Both the position numbers and the translations under genes were made by a program. Below are positions 22,185 through 33,143 of a DNA stretch of 64,000 nucleotides, piece after piece. Source of the stretch: Astragalus membranaceus (lineage: Eukaryota > Streptophyta > Magnoliopsida > Fabales > Fabaceae); NCBI GenBank assembly GCA_039519185.1, contig CM076846.1, positions 189,457,068-189,521,067 on the forward strand, written 5' to 3'. Every line of letters starts with the position of its first letter. Position 1 is the stretch's first letter. Below the pieces are notes generated by a model. That model searched no databases, had not been told where the DNA came from, and was given only the letters and a program-made list of their open reading frames with translations.

Positions 22185-25100
22185 ATGGCACCAACACGCC
22201 GCTCAATACCGACTCGTCTCATGGCCGAGCCTGACCTCGGCCCTCAGCGAACCCCTGAAGGCCACGTCCAGGAACTCACGAATTCGTCACAAACACGAAG
22301 CCGACATCCCAACACGGGACCTTCCCGAACTCAATCGGGCGCAGATGAGACGAGCTTGCCACCTCCCCAATTACTTCCGGCTTTGACTGACGCGGTTCAG
22401 CAGCTCGTTCAGCTATTGGCTCGGCAAGAAGCGGTAAGTGAAGAAAGACACAATCGTTTCGCCAACCTCGAATCCGAAGTAGCGAGACTGCAAAATCGAA
22501 ACATCCTGGATCAACAATCATCCGGGCAGAGCTCACTGGAAGAACGACGCCCAACTCGAAGGAGACTTTTTCATCGATCACCCCCTCGGAGAAAGCTCAG
22601 TCATCGCTCCCCGCCACGCCGCCACCGAGGGAATGGTTCCCGTTCTCCTCCGGCTCGCCAATACGACGATCTTGATAATCCTCATTCTCCGCCACGCCGC
22701 CACCAGGCGAGTGATTCCCGTTCTCCATCAGCTCGACAATACGACGATCTTGATGATCCTCATTCCCCTCCACGCCGCCACCGAGGGAATGGTTCCCGTT
22801 CTCCTCCGGCTCGCCAAATTGAAGGCTCGACCTCGTCAAGGAGACGATCGAGAAGCCGTGACAGCGTTCAAAACAATCAAACACGACGATACGGACGTCC
22901 TGAACCCCATCACGGACGCCAACCACTGTCACGGGCTAATCGACTTGGGAGAAAAGGTCCTTTCACAAGATCGATTGACAACTTCCGGGTTCCCCGGTAT
23001 CTCGAGAAACCGCCTGGAGGTTTGAAAACTTACGACGGAACGGGCGACCCCGACAGGCATCTAGACCAATTTGACACAACCATGCAGTATCGAAATGTAC
23101 CCATGGAAATGAAATGCCGAATATTCCCTTTAACCCTAAACAAAATGGCTTCCGAATGGTTTCGGACGTTAAGGTCGAATACCATTTCCTCATGGGACCA
23201 GTTAGCAAAACACTTCTCGGTGCACTTTGCCCATTCCAAGAGCAAACCCAAAAACAAAAATGTTCTAGCGTCTATTGTCCAGAAAGTAAATGAACCCCTG
23301 AGGGAATATATAGAGCGATTCAACGTTGAAGCTCTTCAGGTTCGGCAGTTAGACGACGCTTTTCGAATTTTCTTCATGGCCCAAGGTCTGTTACCTGGAA
23401 GCTCGTTCCGAAAACACATCAATACCTGGGAACCTAACACCCTCCAGGAATTCCTCGAACTATCCCAGTGCTTCATTAACGAAGAAGAAAATTCCAAGGT
23501 CGATAAAACGTCGTCACATGCAGAACCATCAAAACGCCACATCGAGATCGACCCTCACAAAAACTCGTGGAACATCGGTAAGAAAAATCGTCACCAGGTA
23601 TACACCGAACTCAACGTCTCCAACACCCAGTTATTAGGGGAATGTTGGAACGTCGAATTCAGGGACGTCAAGCCTCCCAGGTCCTTGCCTAGCCGACCTG
23701 GGCAGAAGGCCAACAAATACTGCCGATACCACAGAAGCAATGGCCATGACACAAACCATTGCAACGCCCTAAAGGATGACATAGAAGATTTAATAAAACG
23801 GGGAAAACTATCTTCTTACGTCAAAAGGGAGGGGGAACGGTCTGACAACCTCGGAAGAGAAAGAAATGAAAACCTCAGGACAAAAGGAAAAGAAGTGATC
23901 GACCCAGACCGCGAAGAGCTGGATATAAAACGCTCGGTTATCATGATGATAACTGGGGGATTCGATCATGAAGGATCGGGAAAATCCATGAAGAGAAAAT
24001 GGAAGGAATTGTTATGCGTGGCTTCAACGTCAACAACCCCGGTCGTGACTAATCGACCTCCATTATCTTTTAGTGACAACGACCTTATTGACGGAAAAGC
24101 TAACAAACACGTACCTCTCTTGATATCGGCAATCATAGCCAACAAGGAGGTACGTAGAATCCTGGTCGATCAGGGGAGCTCATCAGACATCATCTTTATC
24201 GATCTTCTGAGCAAAATGGGGATCAGTAAAGAGGAACTCACCCCTTATAGAGGGACGGCTTTGTCCGGTTTTAACGGATCTCGAACGAAACCTTTTGGAC
24301 ATCTGGAGCTAATGGTTACCTACGGAACCGAACCAATGGTTCGAACCGTCAGAACCAAATTCCTCGTCTTGCCTTGTGAATCCATATACAACGGCATTAT
24401 AGGAAGACCGACCCTCGGCAGGCTCGGGGCGGTTACATCCACCACTCACTTAAAGATGAAGTTTCACTCTCTTTGCGACAGAGTTATCACTTTAAACTCT
24501 GACTTAGAGTCGGCCTCCAGGTGTTTTTTCCTATGGACTAAAAACGAACGAAAAGCTTCGGAGCATGAAGGGGTTCCCCCTTCGGAAGAACTGGCAACTC
24601 CCAAAATGCCAAAAGGAAGATCAACTGAAGTTAACACCGCCACTAACGTAGGAACCAACTGCGGTCCGGAGGTCGAAAAACAGACAGATGTCGACGAGCT
24701 AACAAAAGAGCTCAAACGAAAAATCAGAAGACCAGAGCCTGATGGAAAGTTCGTCGAAACACAACTCGGTTCAGACCCCTCCCAAAAAATCAAAATAGGG
24801 ATCGACCTTCCAGAAAAGATCAAGACCGAATTAACCCAATGTCTTAAAGATTTCAAAGACATCTTTGCTTGGTCGGCCGAAGACATGCCTGGGATCCCGC
24901 CAGAGATTGCCTGCCATCGACTCGCAATAAACCCAGAAGCAAAATGGATCGCCCAAAGAAAGCGGGCCCAAAGCAAAGAAAAAGCCATTGCTGCCGCCTT
25001 AGCAGTAGACGACCTCATCCGAGCCAACTTTATCTCTGAGGTTAAATACACAACTTGGTTATCAAACCCTGTCCTGGTGAAGAAGTCTAACGGAAAATGG

Positions 25101-27542
25101 CGTATGTGTGTCGACTACACCGATCTTAATAAAGCTTGCCCAAAAGACGCTTTTCCGGTCCCCAGCATCGATCGTTTGGTCGACAGCGCTTCCGGTTTCC
25201 AGTTGTTATCTTTCATGGACGCATACTCCGGATACAACCAAATCGCCATGTTTCCACCAGATCAAGCAAAAACCGCCTTCATCACTGACCGAGGAAACTT
25301 CGCGTACCGTGTTATGCCCTTTGGTTTAAAAAACGCTGGAGCAACTTATCAAAGAATGATGAACAAAGTTTTCCAAAACCAGATCGGTAAAAGCGTAGAG
25401 GTTTACCTCGACGATATGATCGCCAAAAGCAAAAGTGATGCCGACCATGTAAGCGATCTGAAAGCAATTTTCTCTGAGGTACGAAAAAACAGAATGAGAT
25501 TGAACCCAGAGAAATGCACTTTCGGAGTTCGAGCTGGGAAATTCTTAGGTTTCTTCTTAACGGAACGAGGTATCGAGGCGAACCCGGATAAATGTCGATC
25601 CGTCACAGAAATGCGAACTCCGACGTCCAAAAGAGAAGTACAAAAACTCAATGGAATGATAGCTGCTCTATCTCGTTTCATATCAAATGCAGCATTCAAA
25701 TCTCTTCCACTTTTCAAAATCCTCAAAAAAGAAGAAAGAGATTTCGAATGGACACCCGAGAAAGACGAAGCTTTGAAGCAACTAAAAAAATCTCTCTCCG
25801 AACCTCCAATTTTAACTCGCCCAAATGAAGGGGAAACATTATACTTATATCTAGCGGTCTCGGAAGAGGCGTTAGCTGCCGTTCTAGTACGCGAACTCGA
25901 AACCGGGCAAAGTCCCATCTACTTCGCAAGCAAGGCTCTGCACGGGGCTGAAAGTTGTTATCAGAAAATCGAGAAAATCGCCCTGGCCCTCATTGTTGCA
26001 GCTCGACGTTTTAGAGCTTATTTCGTCGCCCACCAGATAGTCGTCCGCACTAACTACCCAATCAGACAAATACTCCACAGACCCGATCTAGCTGGAAGGA
26101 TGATCAAATGGGCCGTAGAACTCTCAGAGTTCGGTATCAAATATGAAGCTCGAACTACACTTAAAGCACAAGTTTTGGTGGACTTCATCGCCGAGATGAC
26201 ACCTGCTAACACCAACTCTGACATATGGATCCTCTACGTCGATGGTTCCTCAAATCCGAAAGGGAGTGGCACAGGGATTATGCTAGAAAGCCCGACTGGA
26301 GTCATCATCGAAGTTTCCCTTACATTCGGTTTTCCCACCTCGAACAACCAAACAGAGTACGAAGCTTGCATTGTCGGACTTTGCCTGGCAATTGACCTCC
26401 AAATCCAAAAAATTAAACTCCATACCGACTCTCTCTTGGTGGTCTCCCAGATCGAAAGCAAATACGAGACCAAAGAACCGATCCTGCAAAAATACCTACT
26501 TCAGGTACAGTCGCTAATGGCTAAATTTGAAGCAAGCGAGATAGTTCATGTCCCAAGAACGGAAAACCAACGAGCTGATATCCTCGCCAAACTCGCAAGC
26601 ACAAAAACCCCAGGTAACCAAAGGACGACCATCCAAGAAACACTACGCAATCCCAGTGTATCTCTCGAGCCGCTGTTTAACCCGACCATCTACATGCTTG
26701 AAGAGGCAGACAGCTGGATAACCCCAATTTTAGAGTACATCGTCTCAGGAACGGAACCCCCAGACAGAAACGACGCCAAATATATCAGGAGAAGAGCCTC
26801 GGCTTTTTCAGCCATCAACGGGACGCTCTATAAACGAAGCCTCTCTTCCCCGTTAATTAAATGCATCGAGGGAGAGGAAGCGGCCTATGTGTTAACAGAA
26901 ATTCATGAGGGAATCTGCGGCCAGCACATGGGAGCTCGATCTTTAGCACGAAAAACCCTTCGAGCCGGCTACTACTGGCCGAGCATGATCGGCGATGCTA
27001 GTGATCACGTGAAGAAATGCAAAAAATGTCAAATCCACGCCAACATACACGTGGCTCCCCCCACAGACCTCACGAGTTTATCCTCCACATGGCCCTTCGC
27101 ATGGTGGGGAATGGACTTACTCGGACCTTTCGCAAAAGCACCAGGACAAGTCAAATTCTTGATCGTCGCCGTAGACTACTTCAGTAAATGGATAGAAGCG
27201 GAACCCCTGGCGACCATCACTGCGAAAAACTGCATAAAATTCTTCAAAAAAAGCATTATGAGCAGGTTCGGGATCCCCGAGGTAGTAGTAACAGACAACG
27301 GGACGCAATTCACAGACACGGGATTTCGCAAACTAATGTTCGAGCTTAAAATTAAGCACCATTTTACTTCAGTAGAGCACCCTCAAACCAACGGTCAAGC
27401 AGAGGCTGCAAATAAAGTGATACTGAACGGGCTGAAACGACGTTTGGACGATGCTAAAGGAAATTGGGTAGAAGAATTGCCTTACGTCCTCTGGGGATAC
27501 CGGACGACCCCCCCAAAGCTCCACTGGGGAAACACCTTTTAG
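22185..27542 (+). CDS. Tat gag-pol polyprotein (frame ends early by a one-base shift)
   Basis: This 1785-residue frame contains, in order: an Arg/Ser-rich N-terminal region with 27-residue tandem repeats (about 130-215); the gag core (275-440); CRYHRSNGHDTNHC zinc motif (about 510); protease with VDQGSSSDI (about 660); RT (about 950-1130) with YLDD near 1072; its own RNase H (about 1215); a second RNase H (1348-1480, WILYVDGSSNPKGSGTG) typical of Tat; the integrase zinc finger (HEGICGQHMG...CKKCQIH, 1575-1625); and the integrase core with D near 1643, D near 1704 and E near 1739. The protease site has Q where T or S is usual. A run of seven C at 27508-27514 shifts the frame and ends it at 27542; six C would continue into the next frame. 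An assembly error in this run is possible. Confidence 0.93.
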   Translation: MAPTRRSIPTRLMAEPDLGPQRTPEGHVQELTNSSQTRSRHPNTGPSRTQSGADETSLPPPQLLPALTDAVQQLVQLLARQEAVSEERHNRFANLESEVARLQNRNILDQQSSGQSSLEERRPTRRRLFHRSPPRRKLSHRSPPRRHRGNGSRSPPARQYDDLDNPHSPPRRHQASDSRSPSARQYDDLDDPHSPPRRHRGNGSRSPPARQIEGSTSSRRRSRSRDSVQNNQTRRYGRPEPHHGRQPLSRANRLGRKGPFTRSIDNFRVPRYLEKPPGGLKTYDGTGDPDRHLDQFDTTMQYRNVPMEMKCRIFPLTLNKMASEWFRTLRSNTISSWDQLAKHFSVHFAHSKSKPKNKNVLASIVQKVNEPLREYIERFNVEALQVRQLDDAFRIFFMAQGLLPGSSFRKHINTWEPNTLQEFLELSQCFINEEENSKVDKTSSHAEPSKRHIEIDPHKNSWNIGKKNRHQVYTELNVSNTQLLGECWNVEFRDVKPPRSLPSRPGQKANKYCRYHRSNGHDTNHCNALKDDIEDLIKRGKLSSYVKREGERSDNLGRERNENLRTKGKEVIDPDREELDIKRSVIMMITGGFDHEGSGKSMKRKWKELLCVASTSTTPVVTNRPPLSFSDNDLIDGKANKHVPLLISAIIANKEVRRILVDQGSSSDIIFIDLLSKMGISKEELTPYRGTALSGFNGSRTKPFGHLELMVTYGTEPMVRTVRTKFLVLPCESIYNGIIGRPTLGRLGAVTSTTHLKMKFHSLCDRVITLNSDLESASRCFFLWTKNERKASEHEGVPPSEELATPKMPKGRSTEVNTATNVGTNCGPEVEKQTDVDELTKELKRKIRRPEPDGKFVETQLGSDPSQKIKIGIDLPEKIKTELTQCLKDFKDIFAWSAEDMPGIPPEIACHRLAINPEAKWIAQRKRAQSKEKAIAAALAVDDLIRANFISEVKYTTWLSNPVLVKKSNGKWRMCVDYTDLNKACPKDAFPVPSIDRLVDSASGFQLLSFMDAYSGYNQIAMFPPDQAKTAFITDRGNFAYRVMPFGLKNAGATYQRMMNKVFQNQIGKSVEVYLDDMIAKSKSDADHVSDLKAIFSEVRKNRMRLNPEKCTFGVRAGKFLGFFLTERGIEANPDKCRSVTEMRTPTSKREVQKLNGMIAALSRFISNAAFKSLPLFKILKKEERDFEWTPEKDEALKQLKKSLSEPPILTRPNEGETLYLYLAVSEEALAAVLVRELETGQSPIYFASKALHGAESCYQKIEKIALALIVAARRFRAYFVAHQIVVRTNYPIRQILHRPDLAGRMIKWAVELSEFGIKYEARTTLKAQVLVDFIAEMTPANTNSDIWILYVDGSSNPKGSGTGIMLESPTGVIIEVSLTFGFPTSNNQTEYEACIVGLCLAIDLQIQKIKLHTDSLLVVSQIESKYETKEPILQKYLLQVQSLMAKFEASEIVHVPRTENQRADILAKLASTKTPGNQRTTIQETLRNPSVSLEPLFNPTIYMLEEADSWITPILEYIVSGTEPPDRNDAKYIRRRASAFSAINGTLYKRSLSSPLIKCIEGEEAAYVLTEIHEGICGQHMGARSLARKTLRAGYYWPSMIGDASDHVKKCKKCQIHANIHVAPPTDLTSLSSTWPFAWWGMDLLGPFAKAPGQVKFLIVAVDYFSKWIEAEPLATITAKNCIKFFKKSIMSRFGIPEVVVTDNGTQFTDTGFRKLMFELKIKHHFTSVEHPQTNGQAEAANKVILNGLKRRLDDAKGNWVEELPYVLWGYRTTPPKLHWGNTF

Positions 27543-27954
27543 GCTCTCCTACGGCAGCGAGACGGTCATCCCCGTCGAGATCGGCGAACTTAGTTGGAGA
27601 ACGGCAAATCCCAAAACACAAAGCAATAACGATCAAGCCCTAAGAGAAGAACTCGACCTCATCGATGAAATTCGAGGTCGAGCCTCGCTCCGAGAAGCGA
27701 TCATCAAACAAAAGGTGGCGACCAGATACAACACCAAGGTCGTTCACAGAGATTTCAATCCCGGCGATCTGGTACTCAGAAGGGCTGACGTCGGTCAGAA
27801 AAACGCCTCCCAAGGAAAGCTCGCCCCAAACTGGGAAGGCCCCTACCGAATTTTATCTAAAACCGGCACGGGAGCCTTTAAATTGGAGACCCTCCAAGGA
27901 AGAAAGATTGAGAGAACTTGGAACGCAACAAAACTGAAAAGTTATTATCCTTAG
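27543..27954 (+). pseudogene. Integrase C-terminal part, out of frame
   Basis: In a different phase from the upstream frame, this gives YGSETVIPVEIG, then VHRDFNPGDLVLRRAD and the GKLAPNWEGPYRI block, the standard C-terminal DNA-binding part of gypsy integrase. It ends at TAG 27952-27954. It belongs to the same polyprotein; one extra C about 30 bp upstream separates the two. Confidence 0.9.
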
Positions 27955-28627
27955 AAAGAAGTCACTCACACCGATCTTATGTAAACTCGAAACAAAGCTA
28001 TTAATAAAGAAGCTTGACATCTCTTTCAAACGCTTTCAATACTTCTCAAAAAGTTTTTTCAAGTCTCCACACATTCTTGATTTTTATCAAACAGAATGAA
28101 GGGACCTAATTCCCCCAACATGAATCAACTGGGACCGATCTTAGACGATCTCCCCAAAAGCGACCACCCAAGGTCAAAAAACTCTTTGAGAAAACAGTTA
28201 AATCCGAGCCGAGTCTTGGCAAACTATCTCAAAGAGACCGGGTCTTCAAGGATCGAAACGTCCTACGAACGACCATCGGCCACAGCTGTCGATACCCCTA
28301 TGGGGCGAGTTAAATCTAGGCCGAGTCCTAGTAAACTGTCCTATAGGTTCGAACCGGTAAATCGAGTTCCTCGTTTACCGACGTTTTTACATCACACGCG
28401 ACGTGCAGAATTTAAAAAGCACTCGTTTAAAACTCGCAAAAACGACATACATGACATGCGAAATTCAAAAAGCATTCATTAAAGCTCGTAAAGGCCTTAT
28501 AGGCATATTCCAAAAAGGGGTTACAAAAATCTCCAGCTAGACCAACAGAAGTTCCGGATCTATACAAAAAAATACATAAGTAAAAGCATACACCAGGAAC
28601 TTCTGCAAAAGAAACGCTGTTAAAACA
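27955..28627 (+). other. Post-pol spacer of Tat element
   Basis: No convincing gene. It contains repeated phrases of the type GAGTTAAATCTAGGCCGAGTC, followed by CTAGTAAACTGTCC, at about 28190-28350. Their complement forms the long tandem array at 46997-47390 of the small Tat element, which links the two families. The 128-residue frame at 28096 is basic and featureless. Confidence 0.7.
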
Positions 28628-31094
28628 TCAGGCAGTGGAGGTCGGGAATATCACAGTCTTCGTCTCCGTCTGAGCATCGATCTTAACGATCTTACCCCCT
28701 TCAACCTCATGGTCGGCGTCAATAATCGACCGATCCAAAATTACAGAAGGATGGACCAAAGTAATTTGCTCCTGGGCGCACTCAAAACCCTCCTTGTACA
28801 GCTCAATTGCAGAGTTAGCAGCTTCCCGAGCCTCCCTCCTAGCCTCGTTTGCAAGTTTCATAGCTTCTTTAGCATTTCTTCTGCTTTGCTGAAGGGCTGC
28901 CTCAAGCTCTACAATTCGAGCCTCCGCATCGCCGCTCGTACCGACCCGTGCCTCAGATGCTTTCTTCAAATCCTCTTCCAAACCAGCTACACGAAACTCC
29001 AAACCTCTGATCTTCTCGTTGGCCTCGGCAAGTTGCCCCTCCAAAACTTTTTCCCTTTCTTCAAGCTCCTTGACGCGATTCTCCGCAAACTCCGCCCGAC
29101 GTACAACCTCCCCTTGGCTTTCCTTCAGGACCAGAAGTTCTTGCTTTGTTCGAGCGAGCTCTTTCGATTTTAAAGCCACATCTTCCACGAGCTTCACTAT
29201 TTTTGACTTCTCGAGCTCCAACGAGGCTGCAAACTCGAAAAATAAGAGAAATCAGTTTATGAAGAAAGAGATATTTTTATAAAAAAAAAAATGATGTCAT
29301 TTACCCTTAGCCCGCTGCTCGTATTTCTCTTTTTCGATCCTATGAACATCGGCCAAATTCGCCAACAATTTAACAGATGCCCCGACAGGATCCTCCCGCC
29401 ATTGGGCGTAATTCTGCTCCAAAAAACCCTCCTCTAAGGGTACGGCCTTACTCTTATGCTTCGGTCTCCTCGAAGTCTTACTCCTTTTTTCCGGCCTCTG
29501 CTCGCCACTTGCCTCGGTGCGCACCCTTTTCGCCGAGGTACCCGCACCAACATCGGGAGCAGTCGGGGGAGGAGAACTGGAAACAAGATCGACCAGAGCC
29601 TCATAGGCAAGGTCCTCCTGGGTAACAGTATTTATCGGAGAAGCAACAGTAACCGTCCCAACAACAGTCTCGGCCTGGGGAGACGTCGGAAGCGGAACAC
29701 CAACCCCCTCAGCATCTCCAGATATCTCGACACTCCTCATCGCCAGCGCCTTCATTACGGCGAGCTTCTTGGGGGCCATGGTATCTGGAAAAGAAACATA
29801 AATCGATCATACAAACTACGGTCAAAAATATGTAAATATCAAAAGCAAGAAAAACAAAACTACCTAAGACAATTTGCACTCGTCTTCGCTTCCCGGCCTG
29901 AACTATCTTAGCCGCAGGGATACCCCGATACTTATGTTTTGAAAACGGAATGTTCTCAAAAATAAACATCAGGATCCTCTTGGTAAGAAGATCGGCAGCG
30001 TTCAAACGATTCTGACTAACAGAAAAGGAATTGGTGGATCGTTCAAAATGGGCCTGACTCCAACCAATGGGAAACTTGGTGGACACCAAAGTCCGACCAT
30101 CCTCTGAAAACTTTCCCACTCTCTCAATCGCTTCGTCGGTCACCGGTTCGACCCAATAAAATAACTCCTTCCAATTCCCCTTCAACGAGTCCGCATAGGC
30201 TTTAAAAATCTTGGCACCTCGCCTTGAACGAAGACTGACGTGTTCGCGACCGGACTTATTTTCACTACTGTTCCGATTGATCTCAAACAAATGGAAAAAG
30301 AGCAACGGCGAAACCGGCCTCTCCAGATGAAGACACATTAGCTCGAAGGCTCGAACAAAAGCCCACGCGTTTGGATGCAACTGAGAAGGCGCAACATCCA
30401 AAGTCGCCAAGACCGTCTGCTCGAACCAAGTAAAAGGAGGCCTGATATTCATCTCGTTTATCAGCATATGATACAAAGTAAACTTGAGCTCTCCTGGCCA
30501 CAAAGCCACATGCTCTCCCTTTTTCATTCCCTCAACTCTCCAAACTCGCTTCGAGCGACCCGAAGCTTTCCTCCCGACCCTCTCCAAATTAAACCCATGC
30601 TGGTACAACGATTCGATCTCCAAAATATTTCTGGAAACCCAATCATATTGGGAGACCTCTCGCACCGGTACATCGAGGTCCCCACAACCAGTACTAGAGT
30701 ACTCATCCAGAGAAACAGCAGAAGCTCGGCTGGACTCCGGTTGGCTCTTAGGGCGAGATTCCACTTGTTTTTCAACACCCTCTCTATCAGACTCGTCAGC
30801 AGAGTCGGAACTCGACCCAAGATCGACCTCGGAATCCTCTGATTCCTCCACTGGGATTTCCTCGTCAGACTCAGAAGTAACAGCCATCACATCCACCAGG
30901 CAATCCTCCTCCACGTCTTCGGGAGTATTGTCATTCGGCTCATTAGCATCGGTCGCAGGAGAAGAATTTTCGCTCTCAAAATTATCTTCCGCCTTATCAC
31001 TCACAGGGGCGGAAGCAGAGTGCTCTTGCACGTCCGGGGCGGCGACTTCGGAAGGCTCGGCACGGACCTCAGGGATTTCACCACCAGAAGCCAT
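28628..31094 (-). CDS. Antisense spliced gene of the Tat element (aORF), three exons, 769 aa
   Basis: Exons on the minus strand are 31094-29864, 29784-29305 and 29226-28628. Both introns (79 and 78 bp) are GT-AG, and the 2310-bp join keeps one frame across both phase-1 junctions. Exon 1: an acidic Ser/Glu/Asp-rich start (1-150), then a globular region (about 165-400; WPGELKFTLYHMLINE, SQLHPNAWAFVRAFELM) resembling Pfam Transposase_28, named putative gypsy type transposon. Exon 2: basic patches that could be nuclear localisation signals (KRVRTEASGEQRPEKRSK). Exon 3: about 190 residues of heptad-rich coiled coil. Antisense ORFs at this place are known in Tat elements such as Grande and Retand; their role is unknown. 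No stop interrupts it, so it is probably functional or very recently so. Splicing is inferred, not shown. Confidence 0.85.
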
Positions 31095-31840
31095 CACACT
31101 CGTAAACTCTTTCCGGTACTGAGTGACGTCTCTCCGAGTTTGTTTCGTCCTCGCCAGATCGAATCTACAGGAATGGGGGACGAAATGTCAGGAATAAAGA
31201 TCGAAAAATGGGTTCGCGAGCAAGTCGGAACCCGACCTGACGACCCCCATTCTGAGATCAAAGGGGACGGGGGAAGGTCCAGGCACAAATGAAAAGTAAA
31301 GAAAAAACCAAAAGTAGACTAACCTCGAAACTATGTCGCAAGCTGATGATGTCTGGAAATAAACGGTTGTCGATCCTCAGAAACCGACCTTAAAGATACT
31401 ACAAACACGTTCACTCTAAAGAAACTCGGGAGCTCTCGAAGATCGGCAAATCAGAACAAATGAACAACAAGCAACAAATGAATTGGTGAGACCATTTATT
31501 TATAGCAAGGCGAATCCAATGGGCCTGGGCCTGGAAGTCGAAGCGTCACATCCAAACCATGGTCCATTAAAATCCGCACGCTGAAGAATAAACGTCACCA
31601 TCATGCGCCGCCACTACGAAGAGACGCCTTGTCAGAAACAGTAAAAGTGGCACTGATTCCAAAGCAGCACTGATTCCAAAGCAGCACTGAGGTCGGAAAA
31701 ACTGTCCACGTCGCTCGGAAGCTCGACGGATAGGTAGCATCGTTCGAAAAACCCCGGCTCCGACATAAGCTCGATAAGCGGATAGAACCTCCACTCAAAG
31801 TCAAGATCGCTCCTCATAGCGACCAGACTTGGGGGACCAC
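31095..31840 (-). promoter_or_regulatory. Antisense promoter region and 3' end of Tat element
   Basis: A TATA box on the minus strand (CTATAAATAAA, + strand 31495-31505) lies about 400 bp before the antisense ATG and about 340 bp inside the 3' LTR boundary, which suits a promoter for the antisense gene. GCAGCACTGATTCCAAA is repeated at about 31662-31690. Next to the LTR lies a small stem-loop (31805-31824). Confidence 0.65.
31805..31840 (+). other. Polypurine tract with adjoining stem-loop (Tat element)
   Basis: TCGCT/AGCGA arms (31807-31821) lie just before ACTTGGGGGACCAC, the polypurine tract next to the 3' LTR. The small Tat element has TCGCC/GGCGA in the same position, a paired change. 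Confidence 0.7.
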
Positions 31841-32286
31841 TGTTATGGTAATTACAGTATTTTCTATTTGCACCCCTTCTCCAAAAAGCCCAATTGATGA
31901 GAAGCCCAATTGTAAATCAAGAGAGTCCAATCTTCAATGGCCAAGATCAGCCCGCAAGATCGGACGGCCCGAAAACGCCAACACAAACACATCCAAAACT
32001 CTATAAATACCCCATTCAATGCTCATTAATGGGAAGCACTTTTTTTTAACCAAACACTCATTCTCTCAAATACTGACTTGAGCGTCGGAGTATCATTGCA
32101 GGTACAACCTCGCCCTCCAAGATCGAACATCTCAAGATCGAACACCTCAACATCGCCTCTCAAGGTCGAACGTCCCGGGTCGAACAAGACTTTCCTCTCA
32201 GCCTGAAGACAATGATAGAATCAAGGACAAAATATCTACCAACTGCATAATATCGATCCTCACGATCGGTAGCACGGTACAGAACA
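31841..32286 (+). repeat. 3' LTR of Tat element
   Basis: 446 bp, nearly identical to 21677-22121 (AATGGTAAG against AATGGGAAG, and one more T in a T-run). The TATA box is at about 32001-32010. Confidence 0.95.
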
Positions 32287-32308
32287 ATATATATATATAT
32301 ATATATAT

Positions 32309-32984
32309 GGATTAAAATATATTTCAGACATTCCCTTTAAACTCCACCCTTACGTCTCAAGAGCCATCTTGAAGGTGATTGAAAGTGTAAAATGAATCAT
32401 ATTGAGGTAAAATATTTTAGGAAAAATGAGCTAGAACAACTCCGGCTTGGGCAACTATCTACCGCTTCTATACAAGTCTCGCCTTTCATAGCTTTGGAGG
32501 GCTCTTTTTGATTACCATGATTTCTACTCTACTGGTATTAATTGAAATCCTTTCATTTTCAAAATTATTTGTTTGGATGAGATAATTAAAATTCTTCTTT
32601 CTTAAAATTCCTTGTTTGGATAGAGTATATTAAAATTCTTCATTTTTTATATTTTCAAAAATTCTTCACTGGTCTCAAAGGTCGAATGACATGCGAGTTC
32701 AACGATCGACCCACCAAATGTCGGGCCCGACCCATTGGGAGTGGATCGGTCCCGACCTACCGAGTTAGAGGTGGCAAAGCAGGCTAGCCTGCATCGGGCC
32801 GGGCTAACAAGCCCAATTTAAAATTCTGTTGAGTTTTTACCATACAAACTCGGCCCTGTTTTCCTATGTGCAAGATATGAGGTGAATCCTGAAGTAGCGT
32901 CTCTTTTTTTTTCGATAAAAAGGTAGCGTCTCTTTGTAAATGGTTTGATTCTCAATGTCTTCCATATCTACACGTAGCTATGAA
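32309..32984. other. Spacer with no gene
   Basis: AT-rich DNA with no coding signal. A 20-bp phrase (GGTAGCGTCTCTTT) is duplicated near 32895-32935. About 32765-32830 has a GGTGGCAAAGC...GGGCCGGGC motif resembling one end of a hAT element, with no partner found. Confidence 0.6.
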
Positions 32985-33134
32985 TTTTTATTTTTGGTCT
33001 AAGGGTCTTTAGCCCCTCCGGTATCTAGGGGAAAGGGACCCTAAATAATGTATGGCTCCAATTTGTTCCATTGCTAGGGATCGAACCCAGGTACTAGCCG
33101 AGTCCGCCCCTTAAGATAAAATGCATTAACCTGC
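32985..33134 (-). mobile_element. tRNA-derived SINE, minus strand
   Basis: A 150-bp insert is flanked by direct repeats AGCTATGAA (32976-32984 and 33135-33143). On the minus strand it carries GGGTTCGATCCC (33077-33088), which fits a pol III B box, has a weak A-box-like start (GCAGGTTAATGC) and ends in an A-rich tail (ACCAAAAATAAAAA). SINEs move with LINE enzymes and encode nothing. Confidence 0.75.
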
Positions 33135-33143
33135 AGCTATGAA

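Larger units (their letters stand above)
21677..32286 (+). mobile_element. Tat-lineage Ty3/gypsy retrotransposon with antisense gene
   Basis: It has two 445-446-bp LTRs (TGTTATGGTAATTAC...GGTACAGAACA) that differ at about two sites by eye. A primer-binding site, a gag-pol frame, a long post-pol region with an antisense gene, and a polypurine tract complete it. The ATATA target duplication is ambiguous because the target is TA repeats. The extra RNase H domain after RT and the antisense gene both fit the Tat lineage. The only visible coding defect in gag-pol is a one-base insertion, so this is a young and nearly complete copy. Confidence 0.94.

Noticed and set aside
28346..28357. GGTTCGAACCGG resembling a tRNA B box
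   Set aside because: No A box or tRNA fold around it; likely chance within Tat spacer repeats.
29377..31122. Plus-strand frames opposite the antisense gene
   Set aside because: Shadows of the minus-strand exons; Ser/Pro/Arg-rich without domains.
32765..32830. Possible hAT terminus (GGTGGCAAAGC...)
   Set aside because: No matching opposite end or 8-bp duplication found.
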